A DNA stretch of 33,103 nt, taken from contig JAFAGM010000098.1 in assembly GCA_023422775.1 (NCBI GenBank), positions 1-33,103 of the forward strand, written 5' to 3'. The notes beneath the pieces were generated by a model. The model saw only the letters and a list, made by a program, of their open reading frames with translations. It did no database searches and had not been told where the DNA came from. Both the position numbers and the translations under genes were made by a program. The DNA is from Pseudomonadota bacterium. Lineage in GTDB: Bacteria; Pseudomonadota; Alphaproteobacteria; Rhizobiales; Xanthobacteraceae. Below are positions 23,208-31,063 of this stretch, piece by piece (the first letter of the stretch is position 1; every line of letters starts with the position of its first letter).

Positions 23208-23408
23208 ATGGCTAAAGGTACGGTGAAGTGGTTCAACCCGACCAAGGGATACGGGTTCATTCAGCCCTCGAGCGGGGGCAAGGACGTGTTCGTTCATATT
23301 TCAGCGGTTGAGAAGGCTGGTCTCTCGACACTCAATGAAGGGCAGACCGTCGAATACGAAGAGATTGCCAATCGCGGCAAGACCTCGGCCGAGAACCTCA
23401 AGGTCTAG
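23208..23408 (+). CDS. cspA: cold-shock protein, CspA family
   Basis: Single cold-shock domain of 66 residues, full length for the family. RNP1 is KGYGFI (13-18) and RNP2 is VFVHIS (27-32); the N-terminus MAKGTVKWFN is canonical. It binds single-stranded RNA/DNA and acts as an RNA chaperone in cold or growth-phase change. GGAG at 23194-23197 serves as Shine-Dalgarno. The 298-nt gap before it holds the terminator and stem-loop listed separately. The paralogue number (cspA to cspG) cannot be told from one copy. Confidence 0.95.
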   Translation: MAKGTVKWFNPTKGYGFIQPSSGGKDVFVHISAVEKAGLSTLNEGQTVEYEEIANRGKTSAENLKV

Positions 23409-23555
23409 GGCCAACGCGCGATCGGTAACGGCACGCTCTCGGACCTGATCCGGGAGTCGAGCTGAAAAAAGATTCCAACGCAACTGTGAGCGTTCGGCGG
23501 AGCGGGCACCCGCTTTGGCATGCACGAACATCAAAACGTGTATTAGTCCGACCGC

Positions 23556-24215
23556 TCAATCTTCCTTTACCCATTTCTGAACCGTCATCACGTCGGGTGG
23601 CTGCAGATAACCCCGCGGCCAGAGATCGACGACCCACTCGACCTTGGTGCCGCGCTCGACCAGCACGGCCGTGTTGTGCGGCGTCTGCAACACCAGCGTA
23701 TTGCCGCGATAATGCGGATCGCCGATCGCATGATGCTTCAGGAGCCCCCACTCCCGCAGCACCAGCAACAGGCTGGTGGTGTTGCGGGTGGTGTCCCAGC
23801 AATCGTAGTTGTGCTTGTCGTCGAAATAGCGGAAATCCGCCTTCGCCACGCGCTTGCTGGTACCGAGGATCGGTCCCATGCGGCGATCGAACCACACCAC
23901 CGCTTTCTGCACCGCGGCGCGCTCGGCCGCAGCAGAAGCGCGTCCCGCCGCCATGATCTGCGTCAGCGCGCGGCGGTCGGCGGCGGTGAATTCAAGGATC
24001 TCGCGGCGGCGGCAGACGAAGCCGTAGCAGACCGTCATCGAATTGGCCGACGGCGGATAGATCGACACCGAAGTGTAGAGTTGAGCGACCGCATCGCTCA
24101 TCTCGATCGCCTTCGCCGGGACGACGCCAAACAGCGCCGCGACGAGTACGCCGAACACCGCAGCGAACTTTCCCGGCAATTGACTTCCCATCATCGGCCG
24201 ACCGGCGTCTCTCAT
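23556..24215 (-). CDS. secreted protein with transglutaminase-like Cys-His-Asp triad
   Basis: Protein of 219 residues from ATG 24215; not a family I know by name. Residues 12-36 are a signal peptide or anchor (GKFAAVFGVLVAALFGVVPAKA), so it is exported. Cys139 in DCWDTTRNTTSLLLVL begins a helix, His180 is in QTPHNTAVLVE and Asp197 in VEWVVDLWPR. This is the order, spacing and secondary-structure setting of transglutaminase-like and BTLCP-type cysteine peptidases (helix Cys, strand His, strand Asp). Function is inferred only from that pattern. Two more cysteines (63, 68) precede it. The start is uncertain: no clear Shine-Dalgarno, and ATG 24194 or 24191 would shorten the N-terminus. It is divergent from putA over 244 bp. 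Confidence 0.72.
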   Translation of the reverse strand: MRDAGRPMMGSQLPGKFAAVFGVLVAALFGVVPAKAIEMSDAVAQLYTSVSIYPPSANSMTVCYGFVCRRREILEFTAADRRALTQIMAAGRASAAAERAAVQKAVVWFDRRMGPILGTSKRVAKADFRYFDDKHNYDCWDTTRNTTSLLLVLREWGLLKHHAIGDPHYRGNTLVLQTPHNTAVLVERGTKVEWVVDLWPRGYLQPPDVMTVQKWVKED

Positions 24216-24422
24216 GATCGCGCTATTCCAAGGAACCGTCGCCCGAGGATTAGCGTGACGCTCTCGCACTGCCAATATCCAAGCCCGCAATCTGTGGATC
24301 GCGATGCAGAATTCGGCCCGATGTGTTTTCCTTGCGCCAGTCGGTTCCTGCGGAGACTGGCCCACCGCCAGGAGGCCGAGCCGGGTGCGGCCGGTCAGCC
24401 ATGGCCCTATCGAACTACGGTT

Positions 24423-24435
24423 TTACCGGAGGTAA
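24423..24435. promoter_or_regulatory. short dyad before putA
   Basis: TTACC-GGA-GGTAA, a perfect 5-bp dyad 25 nt before the putA start. A second dyad, GCCAGTC/GACTGGC (24336-24342, 24355-24361), lies further up in the same gap. In Alphaproteobacteria putA is usually controlled by the Lrp-type PutR, whose gene is not in this window. Either dyad could be an operator or an RNA hairpin. Confidence 0.3.
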
Positions 24436-24459
24436 GCTGACGCCAGGAGAGAGATTCCC

Positions 24460-27400
24460 ATGCCGATTCAGCCACCTGAGCCTCCGCCCTTCAGCGCCCC
24501 CTATGCGCCCGATGATCGTGCCATGGCCACCCGCCTGCTGCGGGCCGCGCGGATGAATGCGGCGCAGGAAGCGCGCATCGATCGCACCGCGACGCGGCTG
24601 ATCGAAGCCATCCGCGCCAATGACGACCCGCTGGGCGGGGTCGAAGACATGCTGCGGGAGTTCGCGCTGTCGACCAAGGAGGGACTGGCGTTGATGGTGC
24701 TGGCGGAAGCGCTGCTCCGCGTTCCCGACGCCCGCACCGCCGACCAGTTCATCGAGGACAAGCTCGGCCAGGGCGATTTCATCCATCACGAGACGCGCTC
24801 GAGCGCATTCCTGGTGAACGCCTCGGCGTGGGCGCTCGGCATGTCGGCCCGCGTGATCCAGCCCGGCGAGACCCCGCAGGGCACCATCGGGCGGCTCACC
24901 AAGCGGCTGGGCGCGCCCGCGGTGCGGGCGGCGACGCGGCAGGCGATGCGGCTGATGGGCAACCATTTCGTGCTCGGCGAGACCATCGATGCCGCGCTTT
25001 CACGCGCGCGGCCGCATTCATCGCGCCATCAACGCTATTCCTTCGACATGCTCGGCGAAGGCGCGCGCACCGCCGAGGATGCAGCGCGATATTTCAGTTC
25101 CTATGCAAGCGCGATCGAGGCGATCGGCCGCGCCGCCGACGATCGCACCCTGCCCGACCGGCCCGGCATCTCGGTCAAGCTGTCAGCATTGCATCCGCGC
25201 TTCGAGGCTGTGAGCCGCGAGCGGGTGATGGCCGAACTGGTCCCGCGCCTGATCGATCTCGCGCGACAAGCCAGGTCCCATGATCTGAATTTCACTGTCG
25301 ACGCCGAGGAGGCGGACCGGCTGGAATTGTCGCTCGATGTAATATCCGTCGCCTTCAGCGATGCATCGCTGGCCGGCTGGAATGGCTTTGGCCTTGCGAT
25401 CCAGGCCTATCAGAAGCGCGCAGCCGACGTGATCGACTATGCCGACCGTCTCGCTCGCAGCCTCGACCGCCAAATGATGGTGCGGCTGGTGAAGGGCGCC
25501 TATTGGGACACCGAGATCAAGCGTGCGCAGGAGCGCGGGCTCGACGGCTATCCGGTATTCACCCGCAAGGCGATGACGGATCTGAACTACGTCGCCTGCG
25601 CACAGCAATTGCTGGCATTGCGGCCGCGGATATTTCCACAGTTCGCCACCCACAATGCACTCACGGTTGCGACCATCCTCGAACTGGCGGAAGGTGAAGC
25701 TAAAGCGTTTTCCAGCGAAGTGGAAACCGGTTCGCGTAAAGAAAACGCGTCAAAACAAGAATCTAGAGCCCCGTTCCGATTCAATCGGAACGGAAAAGGC
25801 TCTGGCGGGTTCGAATTCCAGCGCCTGCACGGCATGGGCGAAGCGCTGTATGCAAGGCTCGGCGAGGACCGTCCCGACATCGCCCATCGCACCTACGCGC
25901 CGGTCGGCAGTCACCGCGATCTCCTCGCCTATCTGGTGCGGCGACTGCTCGAGAACGGCGCCAACTCATCGTTTGTCGCGCTGGCCGCCGACGAGACCGT
26001 GCCGGTCTCGCAATTGCTGCAGCGGCCGGCCGACATCATCGGGAGCGCAGAAAATGCCGCGCATCCGAACATCCCGCTGCCGCGCGACCTCTACCGGCCG
26101 CAGCGTGAAAATTCGCGCGGCATCGAATTCGGCGAACGCGCGGCGCTGAACCGGCTCGTCTCCGCCGTTGCCGCGCAACGCGTGCCCGCAACGGGAGGCA
26201 TCGCCGACGGGACGACTGCGGCGACGAATGCCGCAGTCGCGGCGGCAGGCGCCGGGTTCGGAAAGTGGAGCAGAACGCCAGCGGAAGCGCGCGCGGCCAC
26301 GCTGGAAAAAGCGGCCGATCTGCTGGAAACCCGATCTGCGCGATTCATCGCGCTGTTGCAGCGCGAGGGCAGCAAGACGCTGGACGACGCTGTTTCGGAA
26401 GTCCGCGAGGCCGTCGATTTCTGCCGCTACTATGCCGCGCAGGGACGCGAACTGTTCGGCGATGGCAAGGCGATGCCGGGGCCGACCGGCGAAAGCAACG
26501 TGCTGTGCCTGCGCGGCCGCGGCGTCTTCGTCGCCATCTCGCCATGGAATTTCCCGCTGGCGATATTTCTTGGACAAGTCACGGCGGGATTGATGGCCGG
26601 CAACGCGGTCATTGCAAAGCCGGCCGAACAAACGCCGCTGATTGCCGCGGAGGCCGTGCGGCTGCTGCATGAAGCCGGCGTGCCGGCATCGGCGCTGCAT
26701 CTCGTTGGCGGTGATGGTCGGGTCGGCGCCGCGCTGGTGGCGCATCCCGATATCGCCGGCGTCGTTTTCACAGGCTCGACCGAGGTCGCGCGAACGATCA
26801 ACCGCGCGCTCGCCGCCAAGGACGGACCGATCGTGCCGTTGATCGCGGAAACCGGCGGCATCAACGCGATGATCGTCGACGCCACCGCCCTGCCCGAGCA
26901 GGTTGCCGACGACGTCGTGACCTCGGCGTTCCGCTCCGCCGGCCAGCGCTGCTCGGCGCTGCGGTTGCTGTTCATCCAGGACGACGTCGCCGACCGCATG
27001 ATCGAGATGATCGCAGGCGCGGCGCGCGAACTCGTCGTCGGCGATCCCGGCGATCCTGCCACGCATGTCGGGCCGGTGATCAATGCCGAGGCCAAGCAGC
27101 GGCTGGACGCGCACATCGCGCGCATGAAGCAGGAAGCCCGGGTGCATTTTGTGGGCACCGCGCCCGCCGGCAATTTTGTCGCACCGCATATTTTCGAGTT
27201 GTCCGATACCGGCCAGCTCGCGGAAGAAGTGTTCGGCCCGGTACTGCACGTGGTTCGATACGATGCCGACCGGTTCGACCGGGTGCTGCAGTCGATCGAG
27301 CGCTCTGGCTACGGGCTGACCCTCGGCATCCACTCCCGCATCGACGATACGGTGGAGGATGCCATCGAGGCCCTGCAGGTCGGCAACATCTACGTCAACC

Positions 27401-27576
27401 GCAACATGATCGGCGCCGTCGTCGGCGTGCAGCCGTTCGGCGGTCACGGCCTGTCCGGCACCGGGCCAAAAGCCGGCGGGCCGCATTATCTGCCGCGCTT
27501 TGCAACCGAACAGACGGTGACGGTCAATACCGCCGCGGCAGGCGGGAATGCAGCTCTGCTGTCCGGCGGGGAGTAG
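24460..27576 (+). CDS. putA: bifunctional proline dehydrogenase / P5C dehydrogenase, with repeat-encoded insert
   Basis: PutA of 1038 residues, oxidising proline to glutamate. The FAD proline-dehydrogenase domain spans about 75-520: FTVDAEEADRLELS, RLVKGAYWDTEIK, FATHN (395-399), EFQRLHGMG (452-460), and the RRLLENGANSSF segment. The NAD aldehyde-dehydrogenase domain follows from about 560, with Glu797 (IAETGG) and catalytic Cys831 (SAGQRCS), 34 apart as in other ALDHs. No N-terminal ribbon-helix-helix is present, so this is the short type without its own repressor function. The Bradyrhizobium enzyme of known structure is, as I recall, 999 residues with Cys792; the 39-residue difference is mostly explained by a 102-bp palindromic element at codons 415-448. 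AGGAGAGA precedes ATG 24460. Catalytic motifs are intact, so the enzyme is probably active. Confidence 0.95.
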   Translation: MPIQPPEPPPFSAPYAPDDRAMATRLLRAARMNAAQEARIDRTATRLIEAIRANDDPLGGVEDMLREFALSTKEGLALMVLAEALLRVPDARTADQFIEDKLGQGDFIHHETRSSAFLVNASAWALGMSARVIQPGETPQGTIGRLTKRLGAPAVRAATRQAMRLMGNHFVLGETIDAALSRARPHSSRHQRYSFDMLGEGARTAEDAARYFSSYASAIEAIGRAADDRTLPDRPGISVKLSALHPRFEAVSRERVMAELVPRLIDLARQARSHDLNFTVDAEEADRLELSLDVISVAFSDASLAGWNGFGLAIQAYQKRAADVIDYADRLARSLDRQMMVRLVKGAYWDTEIKRAQERGLDGYPVFTRKAMTDLNYVACAQQLLALRPRIFPQFATHNALTVATILELAEGEAKAFSSEVETGSRKENASKQESRAPFRFNRNGKGSGGFEFQRLHGMGEALYARLGEDRPDIAHRTYAPVGSHRDLLAYLVRRLLENGANSSFVALAADETVPVSQLLQRPADIIGSAENAAHPNIPLPRDLYRPQRENSRGIEFGERAALNRLVSAVAAQRVPATGGIADGTTAATNAAVAAAGAGFGKWSRTPAEARAATLEKAADLLETRSARFIALLQREGSKTLDDAVSEVREAVDFCRYYAAQGRELFGDGKAMPGPTGESNVLCLRGRGVFVAISPWNFPLAIFLGQVTAGLMAGNAVIAKPAEQTPLIAAEAVRLLHEAGVPASALHLVGGDGRVGAALVAHPDIAGVVFTGSTEVARTINRALAAKDGPIVPLIAETGGINAMIVDATALPEQVADDVVTSAFRSAGQRCSALRLLFIQDDVADRMIEMIAGAARELVVGDPGDPATHVGPVINAEAKQRLDAHIARMKQEARVHFVGTAPAGNFVAPHIFELSDTGQLAEEVFGPVLHVVRYDADRFDRVLQSIERSGYGLTLGIHSRIDDTVEDAIEALQVGNIYVNRNMIGAVVGVQPFGGHGLSGTGPKAGGPHYLPRFATEQTVTVNTAAAGGNAALLSGGE
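25702..25803 (+). repeat. 102-bp palindromic element inserted in frame in putA
   Basis: 94% identical (6 mismatches and one 2-nt gap) to the intergenic copy at 29110-29213. It contains GCGTTTTC/GAAAACGC arms (25705-25712, 25741-25748), an AACCGGTT palindrome, and an 11-bp hairpin CCGTTCCGATT/AATCGGAACGG (25770-25780, 25782-25792), with AGAGCC/GGCTCT outside it. It starts on a codon boundary and adds exactly 34 codons without a stop. Size and two-hairpin form recall rhizobial intergenic mosaic elements, but identity to a named family is not claimed. Confidence 0.95.
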
Positions 27577-27674
27577 TTGCATCGCCCCTCCAACATGGTC
27601 CAAATGGCGTTCGAACATCGCCCCGGGGGCGATATCTCAACAAAAACCAACAAACGGCACGGAGCGGCGCCACG

Positions 27675-28880
27675 ATGGAAAAGGGTATTTTTGAAGGCCT
27701 GAAGGTTCTGGATTGCGCGAGCTTCATCGCAGCACCCGCGGCCGCCACCGTGCTGTCGGATTTCGGCGCCGACGTCATCAAGATCGAGCCGCCCGGCGCC
27801 GGCGACCCCTACCGCAACCTGCCCAACCTGCCCGGCTATCCCCACAGCGAGCATAATTTTGCGTGGATGCTGGAAGCCCGCAACAAGAAGAGCCTCGCGC
27901 TCGATCTGTCGAAGCCCGAGGGCCAGGCGGTGCTGCACCGGCTGGCCGCGCAGGCCGACGTCTTCATCACCAACTATCCGCCGCAGGTCCGCGAGCGGCT
28001 CGGCATCACGCACGCGCATCTGGCGCCACAGAACGAACGCCTGATCTACGCATCCTTTACCGGCTACGGCGAAAAGGGTGAGGAAGCCAACAAGCCCGGC
28101 TTCGACTCCAACGCCTATTGGGCGCGCTCGGGCCTGATGGATCTGGTGCGTGCCGACGAGCACACCACGCCGGCGCGATCGATCGCCGGCATGGGCGACC
28201 ACCCCTGCGCGATGGCGTTCTACAGCGCAATCGTCACCGCTCTCTACAAGCGCGAGCGCACCGGCAAGGGCTCGCATGTCAGCTCCAACCTGATGGCCAA
28301 TGGCGTCTGGGCGGCTTCGGTGCTGGCGCAGGCAAAGCTGGTCGGCGCGAAGTTCGGCGAACGCCGTCCGCGCGAACGGGCGCTGAACGCCGTCACCAAC
28401 CACTACCAGTGCAAGGACGGACGCTGGCTGATCCTGTCTCTGCTCAACGAGGACCGGCAGTGGCCGACGCTCGCACGTTGCCTCGGGCGCGAGGATCTCA
28501 TCACCGATGTCAGATTCGAGACCAAAAAGGATCGCCATGCGCGGTCGCTGGAACTGATCAAGATTTTCGACGAGACCTTCGCGACCAGGGATCTCGCCGA
28601 ATGGCGCAGGATCCTCGACGGCAACGGCCTGGTGTTCGGCGTGGTCGGTATCCTCGACGATATTCCAACCGACCAGCAGATGATCGACAACGAGGTGCTG
28701 GTGCCGTTCGAGAACGACACCATGATGACGATCTCCAGTCCGATCTGGGTGGATGGCAGCCGCAAGGTCCAGCCCCGCAAGCCGCCTGCCCTCGGCGAGC
28801 ACAGCGACGAAATCCTGCGCAACGCCGGCTATGACGAGGCCGCGATCGGCAAGCTGCGCGCGGCCGGCGCGGTGGCGTAA
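27675..28880 (+). CDS. CaiB/BaiF class III CoA-transferase
   Basis: CoA-transferase of 401 residues. The N-terminal LKVLDCASFIAAPAAATVLS and GADVIKIEPPGAGDPYR (31-47) are family signatures, and Asp144 (GFDSNAYWARSG) is the expected catalytic aspartate. It is clearly distinct from the 376-residue CoA-transferase at 8794 and is not a recent duplicate. It lies 98 nt after putA on the same strand; cotranscription is possible, but proline catabolism needs no CoA-transferase, so a separate acid substrate is more likely. A modest Shine-Dalgarno (GGAG) lies about 10 nt before ATG 27675. Confidence 0.85.
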   Translation: MEKGIFEGLKVLDCASFIAAPAAATVLSDFGADVIKIEPPGAGDPYRNLPNLPGYPHSEHNFAWMLEARNKKSLALDLSKPEGQAVLHRLAAQADVFITNYPPQVRERLGITHAHLAPQNERLIYASFTGYGEKGEEANKPGFDSNAYWARSGLMDLVRADEHTTPARSIAGMGDHPCAMAFYSAIVTALYKRERTGKGSHVSSNLMANGVWAASVLAQAKLVGAKFGERRPRERALNAVTNHYQCKDGRWLILSLLNEDRQWPTLARCLGREDLITDVRFETKKDRHARSLELIKIFDETFATRDLAEWRRILDGNGLVFGVVGILDDIPTDQQMIDNEVLVPFENDTMMTISSPIWVDGSRKVQPRKPPALGEHSDEILRNAGYDEAAIGKLRAAGAVA

Positions 28881-28905
28881 AGGCAGGCGTTGACGCGTGA
28901 TCGGC

Positions 28906-29070
28906 TCAGCGGTTGAACCACGCCCAGACGATGCCGAGCACGATCACGCCGGCGATGACGGTGACCGCGATCGCCCACACGCTGACGCGAACGTCTCCGA
29001 CCGTTTGCCGATCCGCCTCGTTCTCCGAGATCTCGCGGTTGCGCTGCTTGTCGTTGTCGGAAGAACTCAT
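28906..29070 (-). CDS. 54-residue single-span membrane protein
   Basis: Small gene reading MSSSDNDKQRNREISENEAD, then a polar segment to residue 30, one hydrophobic helix (about 31-51, VWAIAVTVIAGVIVLGIVWA) and a WFNR end. GGAG lies about 9 nt before ATG 29070. The clean layout of a polar head, one membrane span and a short positive tail makes chance unlikely. The N-terminus faces the cytosol by the look of the charges. The family is not known. It converges on the CoA-transferase gene; a palindromic element lies 39 nt upstream. Confidence 0.7.
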   Translation of the reverse strand: MSSSDNDKQRNREISENEADRQTVGDVRVSVWAIAVTVIAGVIVLGIVWAWFNR

Positions 29071-29109
29071 CCGCCGATCTCCGCTCAGCTTGCTGCCATC
29101 ACCCAGCCT

Positions 29110-29213
29110 AGAGCCTTTTCCGTTCCGATGGAATCGGAACGGGGCTCTAGATTCTTGCTTTGACGCGCGTTTTCTTGACGCGAACCGGTTTCCACTTCGT
29201 TGGAATACGCTCT
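29110..29213 (-). repeat. intergenic copy (104 bp) of the palindromic element found in putA
   Basis: Inverse orientation to the putA copy. It ends in AGAGCC and GCTCT and carries the same hairpin with one base difference, plus a 2-nt CG insertion that makes its length not a multiple of three. It lies between the 54-residue protein gene and the 3' end of the CXXCH gene, as such elements normally do. Confidence 0.95.
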
Positions 29214-29233
29214 GGCACAGTCCACGGACAGCT

Positions 29234-30787
29234 TTAGCGGCTTTTCACAAAACACATGCCGATGCGTGAGGTCCTGCCGGCTGCCTGACAGGAAAGTCCA
29301 CCGGCGCAGTTCCAGTCGCGGAAACTTGCGTCATTGCTGGCGGCTGGCCTGGCGGCCACATAGCAATGCGCGCCCCAGCCGTCGAAATATCCAGTGCCGG
29401 CGATTTCGGTGCTGCCGCGCAATTGCGGGCGGCTGGCAAATCCCTTCGAATAATCCGGTTGCCCGCCGTCACGCAGCGCGGTGAGAATATCGCGACGGCG
29501 GATCTGGTCGCCGAAGAAATGCGGCGAGGCCGGCACCACGGTCGTATTGGAGGGCTTTGCCGCCATCCAGTCGACGCCGGGGAAGTGGAAGCCGCCGATG
29601 CCGCGCGTCTGGTGACAGCCTGCGCAGGTCACGTCGTTGAGCCGGCGCTCGAACCCGCCTGGCGAGCGGATATTCTGCAGCTTGACGCCGCTCGCGGCCG
29701 CCTTCCTCAGCGCCGCAACGATATCAGCCTCGCTGAACGCGGCGCCCTCGCCTTGCACGAGGCCGAATTCCGGCTGCAGATCCGATGGATCGAAGCCGGC
29801 CGGCGTCGGCGCAACCGCGCCGTTGGCCAGAAACTTTTCAGGGATCAGCACGGTGCCACGATCGAACTCGGCGAGATTGACGGGATCGAGCAGCCACGCC
29901 CGAAACTCGCGCTTCAGGCCATCGTCGGCCAGGATGCGCGCGCGGTCGATCTGGTTTTCCATCGGCGCTTCCGCGAACACACGGGCCTGCCGGTCGTAGC
30001 GAAACACCTTCAGCAGATAATCGGTGCGGAAATCGCGAACGGCGGATTTCGGCGCATGGACGATCTGCAGGTTGGTCTCGATGCGCTCGACGTCCTCAGC
30101 TCCGAGCAGATCGAGTGGACTGTCCTTAGCCTGTCGTTTTTCATAGGGAAGCGCACCGGACGCAAGCCAGCGATTTGCGATCTCGGAGCATGTGATCTCC
30201 GGACCATTGCGACCGGCCTTTGCCTTCAGCACGAGGTTCAGCGTCATCGGCAACCGTCGCGAAACGGTGTTGTCGCCGCCGTCCGGAGTGTTCACCCGTG
30301 TCAAGCGATAGATCAAGCGTATCTCACCGCAGTCCGCCGGAGAGACGTAGGCGCGGTCCATGCGGTTGACGATGCCCGCCAGCACGAACCGTGTCTGCGT
30401 CGAGTAAAGCAGCGCCCGGTCGAAAAGCTGGAAGTCGAAGCCTTCGCCGACGCCGATGGTCTCCCTTGGCAGGCTCGCCGTGTGCCTGATGACGTAGCGC
30501 TCGAACTCGCCGTCGATCGCCTGCCGGACCGGCATCATCGACGGCAAGCGAAACAGTTCGTCATTCGAAAGCGGCGCATCCGCCGATCTCTCCGGCAGCA
30601 GCATGCTGTCGAGGCGAAACCGCCCGCCATCGAGCTCGCGCAGCGTCGCAGGATCGGTGATGGCGGTCCCGCGTTCCAGCGCGACGGGCTCGACGGCGCG
30701 CGCCGCCGGCGCAGCACCGAGAAGCAGGATGAAGGCGACAAGCAAGATGCGCACGCGAAGCCATGTCCTGACGAATGCTGAGGGCAT
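29234..30787 (-). CDS. secreted single-CXXCH (c-type haem) protein of unknown function
   Basis: Protein of 517 residues. Residues 1-31 are a signal peptide (VRILLVAFILLLGAAPAARA). A large domain without recognised motifs (32-380) is followed by one haem-binding motif CAGCH (388-392, in NDVTCAGCHQTRGIGG), so covalent haem attachment in the periplasm is expected. The C-terminal 44 residues hold four cysteines (475, 494, 500, 512; WNCAGGLSC, RIGMC), probably two disulphides. I see no peroxidase or known oxidase signature; a methionine axial ligand cannot be picked with confidence. It could be an electron-transfer subunit or a haem-dependent oxidase. Neighbours give no clue. No clear Shine-Dalgarno precedes ATG 30787. 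Confidence 0.75.
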   Translation of the reverse strand: MPSAFVRTWLRVRILLVAFILLLGAAPAARAVEPVALERGTAITDPATLRELDGGRFRLDSMLLPERSADAPLSNDELFRLPSMMPVRQAIDGEFERYVIRHTASLPRETIGVGEGFDFQLFDRALLYSTQTRFVLAGIVNRMDRAYVSPADCGEIRLIYRLTRVNTPDGGDNTVSRRLPMTLNLVLKAKAGRNGPEITCSEIANRWLASGALPYEKRQAKDSPLDLLGAEDVERIETNLQIVHAPKSAVRDFRTDYLLKVFRYDRQARVFAEAPMENQIDRARILADDGLKREFRAWLLDPVNLAEFDRGTVLIPEKFLANGAVAPTPAGFDPSDLQPEFGLVQGEGAAFSEADIVAALRKAAASGVKLQNIRSPGGFERRLNDVTCAGCHQTRGIGGFHFPGVDWMAAKPSNTTVVPASPHFFGDQIRRRDILTALRDGGQPDYSKGFASRPQLRGSTEIAGTGYFDGWGAHCYVAARPAASNDASFRDWNCAGGLSCQAAGRTSRIGMCFVKSR

Positions 30788-30939
30788 GCGACGTCGTTTT
30801 GAAGGCGTCGGCTACAGCAAGTTGCGCTCAGGAAACTAGCCGAAAAGCGTCCCGGCTGTCTCGCGACAATAGGGACGCACTTTCACGTCAGAGTGAGGGA
30901 ATATTCTCATTCCGACGGCCTGAGAGTGACTCACTTTTC

Positions 30940-31026
30940 GTCATGGCCGGGCTTGTCCCGGCCATCCACGCCTTTCTTGCTCGTTGGGCCAAAGACGTGG
31001 ATGCCCGGCACAAGGCCGGGCATAAC
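30940..31026. repeat. imperfect 36-bp inverted repeat
   Basis: Arms 30940-30975 and 30991-31026 (GTCATGGCCGGGCTTGT against its inverse) pair with few mismatches around a 15-nt loop. It is a third palindromic repeat family in this window. It lies in the 276-nt gap between the CXXCH gene and the gene ending at 31064; the rest of that gap shows no gene. Confidence 0.9.
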
Positions 31027-31063
31027 GAGAAAAATCAGTTGTTCGTACTCGGCGGATCGCACG

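Noticed and set aside
23501..23516. AGCGG-GCAC-CCGCT hairpin followed by TT as cspA terminator
   Set aside because: Stem of five pairs and a two-base T run are too weak to call.
25684..25808. 7-bp direct repeat CTGGCGG on both sides of the putA element, as a target duplication
   Set aside because: The copies are 118 nt apart, so clean removal would shift the reading frame; the motif is short and GC-rich, so chance is likely.
30892..30935. Nested hairpin ending in CTCACTTTT as a terminator
   Set aside because: No plus-strand gene precedes it; it lies upstream of a minus-strand gene.
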